From positions 1 through 11,475 of the forward strand of contig CAMHMW010000045.1 of assembly GCA_946186335.1 (NCBI GenBank): a stretch of DNA of 11,475 nucleotides. Direction: 5' to 3'. A program made the position numbers and the translations under genes. This DNA comes from an uncultured Candidatus Melainabacteria bacterium (GTDB lineage: Bacteria; Cyanobacteriota; Vampirovibrionia; Gastranaerophilales; Gastranaerophilaceae). The notes beneath the pieces were generated by a model. That model made no database searches and was not told the DNA's origin. It saw only the letters and a program-made list of their open reading frames with translations. Positions 1 through 5,697 of this stretch are shown in pieces (position 1 is the stretch's first letter; each line of letters opens with the position of its first letter).

Positions 1-219
1 TTGCGTATAATCACAGCAATTCCCGGTGATATGTGGGTTTTAGAGCATTCAAAATCTATTGAAACAGTCTATGATGAGGTTCTGGATATAAAAATACCGT
101 TTGATTTGCTTGATATTAAAAGCGGTGAAAATATGGAATTTCTTTTCGTAAATGCGAATTACGGAATAAAAGATTTTTATATTCCGAATGAAATGGTTTT
201 ATCCGTTCAGCGGGGGTAG
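1..219 (+). CDS. C-terminal fragment of a larger protein, possibly a GH57-family glycosidase
   Basis: The reading frame is open from the first base of the window and stops with TAG at 217-219, so this is most likely the 3' end of a gene that begins to the left; the TTG at position 1 should not be taken as its start. The visible 72 residues look like a short beta-rich tail. The stretch 'VLDIKIPFDLLDIKSGENM' followed by 'FLFVNANYGIKDFYIP' resembles the carbohydrate-binding-like C-terminal segment of GH57 alpha-amylase/alpha-mannosidase-type enzymes, where a '(V/I)xIPFxxLxxKxGxxxxF' pattern precedes a loop and a final strand. This resemblance is from memory of the family and no catalytic residue is visible, so the family is tentative. 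It converges tail-to-tail on upp with a single base between the two stop codons. Confidence 0.55.
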   Translation: MRIITAIPGDMWVLEHSKSIETVYDEVLDIKIPFDLLDIKSGENMEFLFVNANYGIKDFYIPNEMVLSVQRG

Positions 220-220
220 T

Positions 221-871
221 TTAAGTATTGAAAATTCTGTCGCCGGCATCACCCATACCGGGAACGATATAGCCCTTTTCATTCAATTTTTCATCAATTG
301 CAGCCGTGATAATTTCAATATCCGGGTAATGTTTTTGGATATTTTCAATACCCTGCGGAGCCGCAATTATACAGATACATTTTATATTTTTTATCGGAAT
401 ACCTTTATTTGCATATAAATCTATTGCCGCAAGCATAGAATTACCCGTTGCAAGCATCGGATCGGTTATGTATATGTAAAAATCTTTCGGATTAGGCGCC
501 TCCATAGGGACTTTGTTGTAATACCAGACAGGCTGCAAGGTTTTTTCGTCACGATACATTCCGATATGGCGGATTGTTGCCTGCGGCAATATATCAATGG
601 CTTCATCAGTAAAAATTAAGCCTGCTCTTAAAATGGGTGAAATTATTAAATTTATATCAGAATCAATAGTTTTAGCCTGAAAAGTTGTAAGAGGGGTTGT
701 AATTTCTTTCATTACAAGCGGAAGATTTTTTGCGGCTTCATATAAAAGACAGCGTGTAATTTTTCGTGTTGCAATTCTTACTCCTTGACTGTCGGTATTT
801 TTATCTCTCATTGTGCATAAACTATCAAGTACAACAGGATTGTCAATTACTCTGACTTTGTTTAAATTCAT
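221..871 (-). CDS. upp: Uracil phosphoribosyltransferase
   Basis: Cytoplasmic pyrimidine-salvage enzyme that makes UMP and pyrophosphate from uracil and PRPP. The 216 residues are close to the usual length of about 208. The PRPP-binding loop is 'ITDPMLATGNS' at residues 135-145; the family usually has DPMLATGGS, so the second Gly is Asn here. 'SPILRAGL' at 78-85 and the uracil-binding C-terminal motif 'GYIVPGMGDAGDR' at 200-212 are both intact. The N-terminal 'MRDKNT' at 21-26 matches the family's 'LRdkdT'. The ATG is preceded by a strong Shine-Dalgarno sequence (GGGGAG, 6 nt upstream), which overlaps the end of the MlaD-like gene. Only 2 nt separate the two genes, so upp is probably cotranscribed and translationally linked with it. 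No hairpin terminator follows, because the convergent neighbour's stop codon is 1 nt away. Confidence 0.95.
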   Translation of the reverse strand: MNLNKVRVIDNPVVLDSLCTMRDKNTDSQGVRIATRKITRCLLYEAAKNLPLVMKEITTPLTTFQAKTIDSDINLIISPILRAGLIFTDEAIDILPQATIRHIGMYRDEKTLQPVWYYNKVPMEAPNPKDFYIYITDPMLATGNSMLAAIDLYANKGIPIKNIKCICIIAAPQGIENIQKHYPDIEIITAAIDEKLNEKGYIVPGMGDAGDRIFNT

Positions 872-873
872 AA

Positions 874-1497
874 TTACTCCCCTTTATTCTTTTCAAAATT
901 CTTCATAAATTTATTTTTGCTGTTTTGAATATCATCAAGAGATTTGTTTAAACTGTCAAGTTGTTTGTTTGCTTCAACAGGTGTGACATTGTTTTTAATT
1001 ATTTTTTTGTCAAATTGTCTTGCCGCATTTGAGGTTGTTACAATAATGGCATCAAGTTCTTTAAATAAACCGTCAAAAATTCCCATAACTTTACTTAATC
1101 GTGTGGGATCTTTTACATTAATAATTTTGTTTGAGGGATTGTCTTTGTCGGGTGGATATATTTCCAGCGCTTTTGAACCGCCAAGACCCGAAGCTTCAAT
1201 AGTTGCCGTCACTCCTGAGGGCAAAACCAAATCTTTTTCGGTAATAATAAATTTTATATAAACTTCTGAGGGTAAAATCTGAATTTTTTTGACATGACCC
1301 ACCTGTACTCCCAAAAATCTTACGGGTGAACCGATAATTAAACCGTCAGCATCCTGAATAAATATCTGATAGTTCTTGAAATCTTTTTGCTTGTGGTAGT
1401 TATGGTATCTTATTCCCAAAACAATTGCGGCAACAATAATGAGCCAAATAACAAATTCAGCCCAAGCAAACAATCGGATGTTGTCAAATTTTTTCAT
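874..1497 (-). CDS. MCE/MlaD-domain protein, probable lipid-transport substrate-binding subunit
   Basis: Single-pass inner-membrane protein of the MlaD/MCE family, whose members form periplasmic rings that carry phospholipids between membranes of diderm bacteria. A hydrophobic segment at residues 11-30 (rich in I, V, A and W) is the membrane anchor. The MCE domain covers about 40-118 and shows the family pattern 'DADGLIIGSPVRFLGVQVG' (49-67), then 'LPSGVTATIEASGLGGSKA' (92-110) ending in 'LEIYPP'. The rest, 140-205, is polar, probably helical, and ends in a Lys/Asn/Asp-rich coiled-coil-like tail, as in short MlaD proteins. The ATG at 1497 has no Shine-Dalgarno sequence; a TATAAT box ends 6 nt upstream, so the mRNA may be leaderless. 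The ABC partners MlaE and MlaF are not in the window; the gene is instead followed by upp, 2 nt downstream. Confidence 0.9.
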   Translation of the reverse strand: MKKFDNIRLFAWAEFVIWLIIVAAIVLGIRYHNYHKQKDFKNYQIFIQDADGLIIGSPVRFLGVQVGHVKKIQILPSEVYIKFIITEKDLVLPSGVTATIEASGLGGSKALEIYPPDKDNPSNKIINVKDPTRLSKVMGIFDGLFKELDAIIVTTSNAARQFDKKIIKNNVTPVEANKQLDSLNKSLDDIQNSKNKFMKNFEKNKGE

Positions 1498-1503
1498 AAC
1501 TCA

Positions 1504-1533
1504 ATTATACATGAAATTTTCCAAAACTGACAA
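1504..1533 (-). promoter_or_regulatory. Sigma-70-type promoter of the MlaD-upp pair
   Basis: Read on the minus strand, TTGTCA (1528-1533, five of six consensus bases) lies 18 nt before TATAAT (1504-1509, a perfect match). Only six bases (TGAGTT) separate the -10 box from the ATG at 1497, so the predicted transcription start is at or within a base or two of the start codon. The gene has no Shine-Dalgarno sequence, which fits a leaderless transcript. Confidence 0.7.
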
Positions 1534-1535
1534 TA

Positions 1536-1709
1536 TAAATTTATCTAATTATGTAACTATTTAGCACTAAATCTACTAAAAACCTCGTCATTCAGAGGGC
1601 TTTAGCCCGAAGAATCTGTTTTATAATAATAGATTCTTCGCTTCGCTCAGAATGACGGTACTTTTAATCTATTTAGTGTAACATTGTATATAGTTACCTA
1701 AATTTATCT
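1536..1709. repeat. Nested inverted-repeat (MITE-like) element with flanking direct repeats
   Basis: Three tiers of inverted repeats share a centre near 1622-1625. The outer tier is GTAACTAT (1553-1560) with ATAGTTAC (1690-1697). The middle tier is CACTAAAT (1565-1572) with ATTTAGTG (1671-1678). The inner tier is CGTCATTC (1586-1593) with GAATGACG (1650-1657), and GAAGAATCT (1609-1617) with AGATTCTTC (1631-1639). The left inner arm carries a further small hairpin, GGGCTTTAGCCC (1597-1608). The direct repeat TAAATTTATCT occurs at 1536-1546 and 1699-1709, just outside, and may be a target-site duplication. The element has no coding capacity. The inner arms resemble 'CGTCATTCTGAG...GAAGAATCT' repeats that I recall from many bacterial genomes; copy number cannot be judged from one window. 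Confidence 0.7.
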
Positions 1710-1747
1710 CCCTTTAAATTTCCCCCTTTTTGTATTAAATTTTTGTT

Positions 1748-2140
1748 ATGTTTGATATTTTAAAGGCAATATTTTACGAGTTTCTGTCGGAGTTTGTACC
1801 CGAGAAGATTTCTTATGAAATTACGGGGGAGTGTAAAAAATGCGGAAAATGCTGCAATTATATGTACAGTAAAGATACTTATACCGAAAAAGAATTTAAA
1901 ATTATGCAAATGATTTACCCGAAATATAAAAGATTTTATATAAAAGGAAAAGATGAAGAAGGAAATTTAATTTTTGCCTGTAAACTTGTTACACCTGACG
2001 GATTGTGTTCAGATTACAAACATCGTCTGAGGATGTGTAAGAATTACCCTGCCAAAAGGATAGGTTATCCCGCAAAACTTCATGAGGGCTGCGGCTATAA
2101 GGTTAATATCAAAAAGTTTGAAGAATATCTGAATAAATAA
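1748..2140 (+). CDS. YkgJ-type CxxCxxCC zinc/iron-chelating domain protein
   Basis: Small 130-residue cytoplasmic protein of the YkgJ/CxxCxxCC family, which is thought to bind Zn or an Fe-S cluster; its biological role is not established. The signature 'CKKCGKCC' gives cysteines 29, 32, 35 and 36. Further cysteines at 78, 87, 97 and 115 complete the family's eight-cysteine layout, with 'SDYKHRLRMCKNYP' (88-101) and 'LHEGCGY' (111-117) matching the usual C-terminal half. No signal peptide or membrane helix is seen. The ATG has no Shine-Dalgarno sequence. TATTAAAT at 1733-1740 lies just upstream and could be a -10 box giving a very short or absent leader, but no good -35 is visible. The gene stands alone between the MITE-like element and a convergent asparaginase gene. 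Confidence 0.88.
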   Translation: MFDILKAIFYEFLSEFVPEKISYEITGECKKCGKCCNYMYSKDTYTEKEFKIMQMIYPKYKRFYIKGKDEEGNLIFACKLVTPDGLCSDYKHRLRMCKNYPAKRIGYPAKLHEGCGYKVNIKKFEEYLNK

Positions 2141-2167
2141 TGAAAGATAAGCCCCCTCCTTAATTCT

Positions 2168-2226
2168 CCCCCATAGGGGCGGAAGTCGTTAATACAAAAA
2201 TATGTAAGTTGGGCTTTCAGCCCAAC
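2168..2226. repeat. Intergenic palindromes between convergent genes, possible terminator of the asparaginase gene
   Basis: Two short palindromes lie in the 121-nt gap between convergent genes. The first is CCCC-ATA-GGGG at about 2169-2179. The second is GTTGGGCT-TTC-AGCCCAAC at 2208-2226, with a perfect 8-bp stem and a 3-nt loop. Read on the minus strand, the second hairpin is followed by a loose T-rich run (TTACATATTTTTG), so it could end transcription of the asparaginase gene. On the plus strand it is followed by AAAAC, so it is not a classical terminator in that direction. The core GGGCTTTCAGCCC resembles the hairpins at 1597-1608 and 10887-10904. Confidence 0.5.
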
Positions 2227-2261
2227 AAAACTCTCTGCCGTATATTTTTGGGTAGTCTGTA

Positions 2262-3203
2262 TTACAACAGGGTTTCAATTTTTCCTATAACATCGTGGTG
2301 ATGGGTTTCAATGTCGTGAGATATTTCTATATTGCCCCAGTGAAGATTATTTATAATATCAATTGTCACGATTTCTCTTGCGGTCATATCGGCATCGCAT
2401 ATTTTTACGACAAAAGCTTCTTCAAGTTCTGTATTTACAACCACACAAAGTCCGCATGCTCCTACTTTTGCAACAATATTTGATGTTTGTTCAATAATCT
2501 TTGTATCTGTTCTGTTTTCGCCCCCGATAATGTACGGGTGATTTAAGAATGCGTTTTTAATCCGTTCGTATTTCGGGTTGCAAAATACGTTTAAATACCC
2601 TTTTAAAAGGTTATCAAGCGGCATTGAATGTATCGGAACACCGCAGCCGTCTTTTGTTATGGGGTAATCAGTATTTATTTTGCATAACTCATATATTTTA
2701 CTTTTTATTGCATGCTGTAAAGGATGATTAATGTTGTCGTAATTATCCATATCCCAGTCGTTTAATTTACACAAACCGAGCATCATTGTATGTTTGCCCG
2801 AACAATTGTTGTGTAAAACGATGATTAACAACTCATCCTGTGCGGTTTTTGAGATGGGAGGATGAATTCCGCATTTTAACCTGTTTTCTGAAATTTCAAA
2901 TTTTTCGAGTAAACCTTTTATAATGTCGGTATGCACTTTTTCACCTGCATGAGATGCACAACATATTGCAATTTCTTCATCTGTCATATTGTATTCTTTA
3001 TCAAGTCCGCAATCTATTATCAATGATGCTTGCAAAGGTTTTGCACATGAACGGATAAAGAACGGATAATTCTTGTCATCTCCGATTTTTTCAACCCCCT
3101 GAATTTGTCCTCTGTGCAGTACATATCCGAAATGTTCTCTTTCTATAAGCCCATCCCTGTTGTAAACTACTAATTTTGCCGGTTCGGTATTTTTGTTAAT
3201 CAT
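2262..3203 (-). CDS. L-asparaginase II (ReAV-type asparaginase family)
   Basis: Predicted to hydrolyse L-asparagine to aspartate and ammonia in the cytoplasm. The 313 residues match the asparaginase II family typified by the Rhizobium etli enzyme, which is unrelated in fold to E. coli AnsA/AnsB. 'RSCAKPLQA' at 51-59 holds the SxxK pair (Ser52, Lys55), equivalent to the family's catalytic Ser48/Lys51. 'ASHAGE' at 83-88 gives the second active-site Ser84. 'HNNCSGKH' at 131-138 and 'DGCGVP' at 185-190 supply the zinc ligands Cys134, Lys137 and Cys187. The 'HP' at 160-161 and 'GGENRTDT' near the C-terminal third also fit. All key residues are present, so it should be active. The ATG overlaps the stop of the upstream gene by 8 nt (ATGATTAA), which suggests translational coupling; its own ribosome site is weak (GGTG). 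The matching of residues to the R. etli enzyme is from memory. Confidence 0.92.
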   Translation of the reverse strand: MINKNTEPAKLVVYNRDGLIEREHFGYVLHRGQIQGVEKIGDDKNYPFFIRSCAKPLQASLIIDCGLDKEYNMTDEEIAICCASHAGEKVHTDIIKGLLEKFEISENRLKCGIHPPISKTAQDELLIIVLHNNCSGKHTMMLGLCKLNDWDMDNYDNINHPLQHAIKSKIYELCKINTDYPITKDGCGVPIHSMPLDNLLKGYLNVFCNPKYERIKNAFLNHPYIIGGENRTDTKIIEQTSNIVAKVGACGLCVVVNTELEEAFVVKICDADMTAREIVTIDIINNLHWGNIEISHDIETHHHDVIGKIETLL

Positions 3204-3915
3204 CGTTTTTCACCATTGTTAAAAGTTGATTTAATTTCGTTTTTAATATTTTGTTTTCGTGTTCAAGATTCAGGATTTCTTCTCTGTATTTATTGTTGTA
3301 TTCCTGTTTGAAATTCGGGATTTCGTTATAATCAAGAATAAAGCGTTTTTTTGCTTCATTTTTTGAATATAAAACAGAATCAAGTTGATTTTTTGTGATA
3401 AATCCGTTATCAATCAAAATCTGTCCGAATTTTTTGTCTGTTTCAACGGAGGTTTGGTAATTTTGTAAAGCGGTTTCAAGTTGGGTTTCCGAGATGTTTC
3501 CGTTATTCAAGAAATATTCACCCGTTCTGTATTTTCCGGCAATAAATCCGGCAATATTCATAACTCTTGTATCCTTTGGAATTTCAAAAAAACCTTCTTC
3601 TGTACAAAATAAAAAATATCCCGCAATTTCTTCCAGAGAAAAATATGTGCTGAGCGTAATTTCTCCTATACTGTAATTGTTGTTAACTGCATCCAAGATG
3701 TTATAAATATTTGTGTCAAATCCAAGTTTTTTATAATCAAGTTCGCATTTTCCTTTATATGTTAAAACGGGTTTGTAAGATGCAAAAATATATGAGAGGG
3801 GTTCATTGTTGCTGATTTCTTCGGATAATTTGCCGTAAACGGATGCCTTTACCCAACTTGGAAACTCTGATAACTTATTCAAAAATTGCGTTAAAATTCT
3901 TCGTTTCAATTCCAT
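3196..3915 (-). CDS. Unrecognised protein with tandem MshEN/GspE-N-like motifs and C-terminal coiled coil
   Basis: A 239-residue soluble protein with no recognised enzymatic domain. Residues 130-153 and 162-185 form an internal repeat: 'GEYFLNNGNISETQLETAL' in the first copy, 'GQILIDNGFITKNQLDSVL' in the second. This pattern (R/K-x-G-x3-L-x3-G-x6-L-x3-L) is like the N-terminal domain of type II secretion/pilus ATPases (GspE-N, MshEN), which in some proteins binds c-di-GMP; no ATPase domain follows. Residues 60-112 look like a small helical or winged-helix region. Residues 203-235 are a charged heptad-like coiled coil. An in-frame ATG at 3942 would add nine residues. I prefer 3915 because an extended -10 box overlaps those extra codons and GAGGG precedes the 3915 ATG, although closely. 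It overlaps the asparaginase start by 8 nt. Ligand binding is inference only. Confidence 0.7.
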   Translation of the reverse strand: MELKRRILTQFLNKLSEFPSWVKASVYGKLSEEISNNEPLSYIFASYKPVLTYKGKCELDYKKLGFDTNIYNILDAVNNNYSIGEITLSTYFSLEEIAGYFLFCTEEGFFEIPKDTRVMNIAGFIAGKYRTGEYFLNNGNISETQLETALQNYQTSVETDKKFGQILIDNGFITKNQLDSVLYSKNEAKKRFILDYNEIPNFKQEYNNKYREEILNLEHENKILKTKLNQLLTMVKNDD

Positions 3916-3932
3916 ATCCCTCAGACATCCAA

Positions 3933-3961
3933 ATTCTAGCATTAATATGGGTAAACTTAAA
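3933..3961 (-). promoter_or_regulatory. Candidate extended -10 promoter for the MshEN-like/asparaginase pair
   Basis: On the minus strand TGCTAGAAT forms an extended -10 box (hexamer at 3933-3938), preceded at 17 nt by a weak -35 (TTTAAG). Transcription would begin about 3926, giving a leader of roughly 10 nt before the ATG at 3915. This would exclude the upstream in-frame ATG at 3942 as the translation start. Confidence 0.4.
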
Positions 3962-3995
3962 TATTATTACTAATTTTTTACATAGTATATAAATA

Positions 3996-4703
3996 TTATA
4001 CATTAAGTAATAATTCAGACAAGGGCAGATTTCCGCCGGAACGCCCCAGACCGTTTTTGGTTGTGTCAACGGAATATGCACCCGAATCGATTGCCGAAAG
4101 AGTGTTAATCAGGGCATTTCCGTTAGTATTGTGTGCGTGGAAACTTATTTTTTCGTAACCGAGTGTTCTGAGTTTGTCAAAATAGGGCTTTATTTCATCA
4201 GGTTTTAATAAGCCGTAACTGTCAGCCAGATAAACACTTTCAAATATCTCTTTGTTCTTAAAGTTCATTAAAGTCAGATAACCTTCAAGTTCTATATTTG
4301 AAATATCCATTAACTGAACAAATACTTTATATTTTTTATTGTGCAAATCTTTTGCAATATCAAGTGTTTGAGATATTTTATCAGGATGGCAGGCAATTCT
4401 TACAAAATCTGCGAAGTCTTTATCTGCACCCGCAAAATCTTCGGCACAATATCTTGTGGCATCGGTCATAATTCCGATTTTCAGGTTTCCTCTGATATCA
4501 TGGAATTCTTTTAATATTTCAGGGGTACAGTAATAAAATTTTCCCTTATTGTCTTTTTCCAAACGGTTCCGGTAGCCGATTTCATAATATGAAACCCCGT
4601 TTTGATTTAATTCTTTTATTAAATCAACAACAAATTGTTTTTCATAAACCCAGTTTGTGAGATGTCCGCCGTCACGTGTCGTACAATCTAAAATCTTTAC
4701 CAT
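3996..4703 (-). CDS. HMGL-like aldolase-domain protein (4-hydroxy-2-oxovalerate aldolase-related)
   Basis: A TIM-barrel protein of the pyruvate carboxyltransferase/HMGL-like family, nearest in motif to 4-hydroxy-2-oxovalerate aldolases, which cleave 2-oxo acids into pyruvate and an aldehyde with a divalent metal. 'DCTTRDGGH' at 6-14 contains the expected metal ligand Asp11 and catalytic His14. 'FHAHNTNGNA' at 188-197 supplies the other two metal ligands, His189 and His191. 'VDTTKNGLGRSGGNLPLSEL' at 212-231 is the conserved end of the barrel. At 235 residues it is about 100 shorter than DmpG/BphI-type aldolases and lacks their C-terminal communication domain, which couples to an acetaldehyde dehydrogenase; no such partner is in the window. 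The substrate is therefore unknown. The ATG has no Shine-Dalgarno sequence and lies 6 nt after an extended -10 box. It is transcribed divergently from the radical SAM gene. Confidence 0.85.
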   Translation of the reverse strand: MVKILDCTTRDGGHLTNWVYEKQFVVDLIKELNQNGVSYYEIGYRNRLEKDNKGKFYYCTPEILKEFHDIRGNLKIGIMTDATRYCAEDFAGADKDFADFVRIACHPDKISQTLDIAKDLHNKKYKVFVQLMDISNIELEGYLTLMNFKNKEIFESVYLADSYGLLKPDEIKPYFDKLRTLGYEKISFHAHNTNGNALINTLSAIDSGAYSVDTTKNGLGRSGGNLPLSELLLNV

Positions 4704-4709
4704 AAATGA

Positions 4710-4718
4710 ATTTTATCA
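4710..4718 (-). promoter_or_regulatory. Extended -10 box immediately before the aldolase-domain gene
   Basis: Minus-strand TGATAAAAT matches the extended -10 pattern TGnTATAAT with one mismatch in the hexamer (4710-4715). Six bases (TCATTT) separate it from the ATG at 4703, the same spacing as at the MlaD promoter, so a leaderless mRNA is likely. No clear -35 is seen, which is usual for extended -10 promoters. Confidence 0.5.
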
Positions 4719-4803
4719 TGAAAATAATCCGATATTTATACGATTGGGGAATTTAATATAGATTTTGAAAGTTTAAAAATAATTTTGTAAAGGAGTTTAT
4801 TTT

Positions 4804-5652
4804 ATGACAAACGGTATTTATCTTTCAAAAGTTGTGGATTTAATAAAATTGGACAATTTATTTATTGAAATGAGTGCAAAAAGTTGTAATCAGAGGTGTA
4901 AACATTGTTATATTGATTTTCCCATGTACAAAAAGGATGTTGATTATATCCCCGTTGATACAATAAAGCAAGCCTTAAATGATACAGGTTTAGATAATAT
5001 AAAATGTATTTATCTGACAGGGGCTGAACCGATGACCCATCCGGATTTTAATGCAATACTGCGTCTTTGTTTAAAAAGGACAAATGTTTGTATCTGCACT
5101 AATGGTTCTTTTATAAACGAGAAGAAAGCCAGATTTCTTAAAAAAGTGGAGGATGAATCGGTAAATTCAATTATTTTCAAAATAAGTATAGATCATTATG
5201 ATGAAGTTAAAAATGATGATGCCAGATATAGAGGAGCATACAGGCATGGTATTTTTGCAATAAAACATCTGGTTAAATACGATTTTAATACTTTTATAAC
5301 GGTTACAAACAGTTATAGTCTGCCTGAAACAGAAATTGTTGATGGATTTCGTTCTGCATTTGTACGTTATGATATTAATTCTTCAAAAACTGACATTCAG
5401 ATAAATCCATACTATGATAAGAATACTCCATTAGAGGATAACGAGATTGACCTGTCAGGAAATTTTGATTGTGAAAACGGCAGAATATTGACAGCAAACG
5501 GAGTGTTTACCTGCCCGTTTCTGGCGGATGATTACAGGGGACGATGCGGAAGCTCGTTTGCTGATTATAAAAAAAGATGTTTTCTTGAAACACCTTTTTG
5601 CAATACTTGTGCAAAATCTTCAAAACCGTTATTTGGTTTAAATTTTCAATAA
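4804..5652 (+). CDS. Radical SAM protein with cysteine-rich (SPASM/twitch-like) C-terminus, substrate unknown
   Basis: A 282-residue radical SAM enzyme, expected to use a [4Fe-4S] cluster and S-adenosylmethionine to make a 5'-deoxyadenosyl radical. The cluster motif is 'CNQRCKHC' at residues 28-35 (CxxxCxxC), followed by 'LTGAEPMTHP' at 71-80, the variant GGEP motif that contacts SAM, and 'CTNGS' at 98-102. The C-terminal 60 residues hold Cys223, 237, 248, 259, 266 and 269 in the context 'GRILTANGVFTCPFL' and 'FCNTCA', resembling SPASM or twitch auxiliary-cluster domains. I cannot name the reaction. No short precursor peptide gene lies in the 100-nt upstream gap or downstream before the terminator, so peptide maturation is not supported by context. 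A good Shine-Dalgarno sequence (AAGGAG) sits 8 nt before the ATG. The gene stands alone on its strand. Confidence 0.88.
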   Translation: MTNGIYLSKVVDLIKLDNLFIEMSAKSCNQRCKHCYIDFPMYKKDVDYIPVDTIKQALNDTGLDNIKCIYLTGAEPMTHPDFNAILRLCLKRTNVCICTNGSFINEKKARFLKKVEDESVNSIIFKISIDHYDEVKNDDARYRGAYRHGIFAIKHLVKYDFNTFITVTNSYSLPETEIVDGFRSAFVRYDINSSKTDIQINPYYDKNTPLEDNEIDLSGNFDCENGRILTANGVFTCPFLADDYRGRCGSSFADYKKRCFLETPFCNTCAKSSKPLFGLNFQ

Positions 5653-5683
5653 AAAAGACCCTCTTTTATCAGAGGGTCTTTTT
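5652..5683. terminator. Bidirectional Rho-independent terminator between the radical SAM and PilO-like genes
   Basis: AAAAAGACCCTCT (5652-5664) pairs perfectly over 13 bp with AGAGGGTCTTTTT (5671-5683) across a 6-nt loop. The GC-rich core is flanked by an A-run on one side and a T-run on the other, so it can terminate both the plus-strand radical SAM gene and the minus-strand pilus operon. It overlaps the last base of the radical SAM stop codon. Confidence 0.92.
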
Positions 5684-5697
5684 ATGAATTTTGTATA

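Noticed and set aside
188..418. Plus-strand 76-codon ORF over upp
   Set aside because: It is antisense to the conserved 3' part of upp, and its composition is the complement of upp codons.
944..1261. Plus-strand 105-codon ORF inside the MlaD-like gene
   Set aside because: It is antisense to a clear MCE-domain gene and has no family signature or ribosome site.
3875..4081. Minus-strand 68-codon ORF bridging the aldolase and MshEN-like genes
   Set aside because: It is a shadow frame over the 3' end of the aldolase gene and the promoter region of the next gene, with no motif and no ribosome site.
4704..4803. Possible small precursor peptide gene for the radical SAM enzyme
   Set aside because: No start codon with a ribosome site and open frame of useful length was found in the divergent gap or in 5653-5697, which is filled by the terminator.
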